Notes under the pieces: model-generated | What the model saw: only the letters and a program-made list of their open reading frames with translations | Database searches by the model: none | What the model was told of the DNA's origin: nothing | In this document: one piece after another, positions 63,256 to 64,000 of the stretch | How the letters are laid out: every line of letters starts with the position of its first letter | Numbering within the stretch: the stretch's first letter is position 1 | DNA from: Eukaryota sp. TZLM1-RC | Taxonomy: Eukaryota > Metamonada: BaSk clade | Reading direction: 5' to 3' | Assembly: GCA_040285825.1 (NCBI GenBank) | Contig: JAUPSS010000004.1 | Location: 5,277,658 to 5,341,657, forward strand | DNA: 64,000 nucleotides | Translations under genes and position numbers: made by a program

Positions 63256-64000
63256 TTCGAACAAAAAACTTGGACTGACCAGCTTTTCAAGCAACTTCAT
63301 ATGTCCTCCAAGGCATGTTCGTCATGTTTCTCCCTGGAGATCTCGTTCAACTCACATGTAAACACTTACTTTGCCTACACTGTCTTGCCGCCTTCAAAGA
63401 TCTCGAGCTTCCAACCAACTGCTGTAACAATTTCATTACTGATAATATTGCTTTTGATGCGAATTCACTGCAGTACAGTCTTTCGACCACCACTATGAGC
63501 AAATGTCACAAAATAACGCAATTTCCCTACCATGTGTCAGCGAATATCTTCACTGGTCGATTTAACGGTAATGAAGCACTGTTTACCCAACCATCTATTG
63601 TCGCCAAAGATTTCCAACAGAGCATTTTACCTGAAGTCCTTGGCCAATTGATCATCCAAGAAACAGTCGATCGCCCCCATGATTTTGCCACAATTATGGG
63701 TACCACAACTGATCCATGTGGTATGTTAAGTTGATAACTATAGGCATAGTGATCTACTTGCTTCATAAAACAGGACAATGATAGAATCACTGGTGCTGTG
63801 CTGTCACTCAACTATCAACGTCTTGGTATTGATACCAATGCAACTGTTTATGATGCTCCAGAACTAGTGACTGGTGATATCATCTTTCCCATTCATGCAT
63901 GTGATGTATTTAGCCTGGGGGTTTTGTTTTATACTATATTGTCAAACTCAGATCCAATGAGGATTTTGAGTTGTCCAAGATTAATTCAACTGACAAGATC
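63256..64000 (+). pseudogene. RING- and kinase-like gene, broken; runs off the right edge
   Basis: Pieces of a signalling-type protein. FEQKTWTDQLFKQLHMSSKA leads to CSSCF in one frame; after a one-base shift near 63335, LTCKHLLCLHCLAAFKDLEL follows, together forming a RING-like C-x2-C...C-x-H-x2-C-x2-C. A kinase N-lobe-like part follows: IFTGRFNGNEALFTQPSIVA with VAKDF (beta-3 Lys) and HDFATIMGTTTDPCG. From 63774 comes the activation-segment part VYDAPELVTGDIIFPIHACD with VFSLGVLFYTIL (kinase subdomains VIII-IX). The catalytic HRD and DFG motifs are absent between the two parts. GTATGT at 63721 and CAG at 63771-63773 look like splice sites, but the frames do not join through them. Either a pseudogene or a gene hit by sequence errors; it begins right after the LINE end. 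Confidence 0.5.

Noticed and set aside
63721-63773. 53-nt intron (GTATGT...CAG)
   Set aside because: The boundaries look right, but splicing here leads to a stop within a few codons in the only frame that matches the kinase-like sequence upstream.

Overview
The window comes from an AT-rich, intron-poor unicellular eukaryote that I cannot place. Evidence for a eukaryotic nuclear genome: histones H2B and H4 with canonical histone-mRNA 3' stem-loops, a nuclear tRNA-Gly with pol III A and B boxes, CSE1, KRR1, TFIIA-gamma, ALG3, poly(A) polymerase and KAE1. Standard stop codons are used. Almost every host gene is one uninterrupted frame; the only intron I can define is 36 nt, in TFIIA-gamma.

Layout. 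0-2.8 kb: H2B (partial), H4 and a WDR20/creC-like WD40 protein. 2.9-8.4 kb: transposon debris around a tRNA-Gly(GCC). 8.4-13.9 kb: one 1813-aa multi-membrane protein with a Cache-like sensor domain. 14-22.4 kb: a LINE/28S-rRNA chimera, a miniature LTR element, LINE remnants and diverged repeats. 22.5-26.6 kb: an ARM-like protein facing CSE1. 26.7-34.6 kb: LINEs plus an unknown membrane protein. 35-40 kb: KRR1, TFIIA-gamma, ALG3 and a small ORF. 40-47.4 kb: two broken Fanzor genes, one split by a nested LINE, with an MJ1316-domain gene between them. 47.7-51.1 kb: KAE1 and poly(A) polymerase. 51-63.2 kb: a LINE block with one full-length element. 63.2-64 kb: a broken RING/kinase-like gene.

Mobile elements dominate. 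At least five related LINE lineages occur, which I label A-E. They share an RT (KQGDPLGP, then YMDD in A-D or YADD in E), a C-x-C-x7-9-H-x3-C zinc motif, and an R-G/A-D-x13-D motif. That order matches the C-terminal restriction-like endonuclease (RLE) of R2-type LINEs. No APE-type endonuclease is visible. Family A (53365-56638) has an N-terminal CCHC knuckle and appears bounded by an 11-bp target-site duplication; its 1046-codon frame is broken once, by a TGA. Several 5'-truncated copies have 10-12-bp duplications of unrelated sequence, so insertion is not at one fixed site.

Three loci encode Fanzor (eukaryotic TnpB-like, RuvC-type nuclease) proteins, all damaged. The host genes are housekeeping and show no operon-like functional grouping. 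Several LINE ends lie within about 100 bp of host gene starts.
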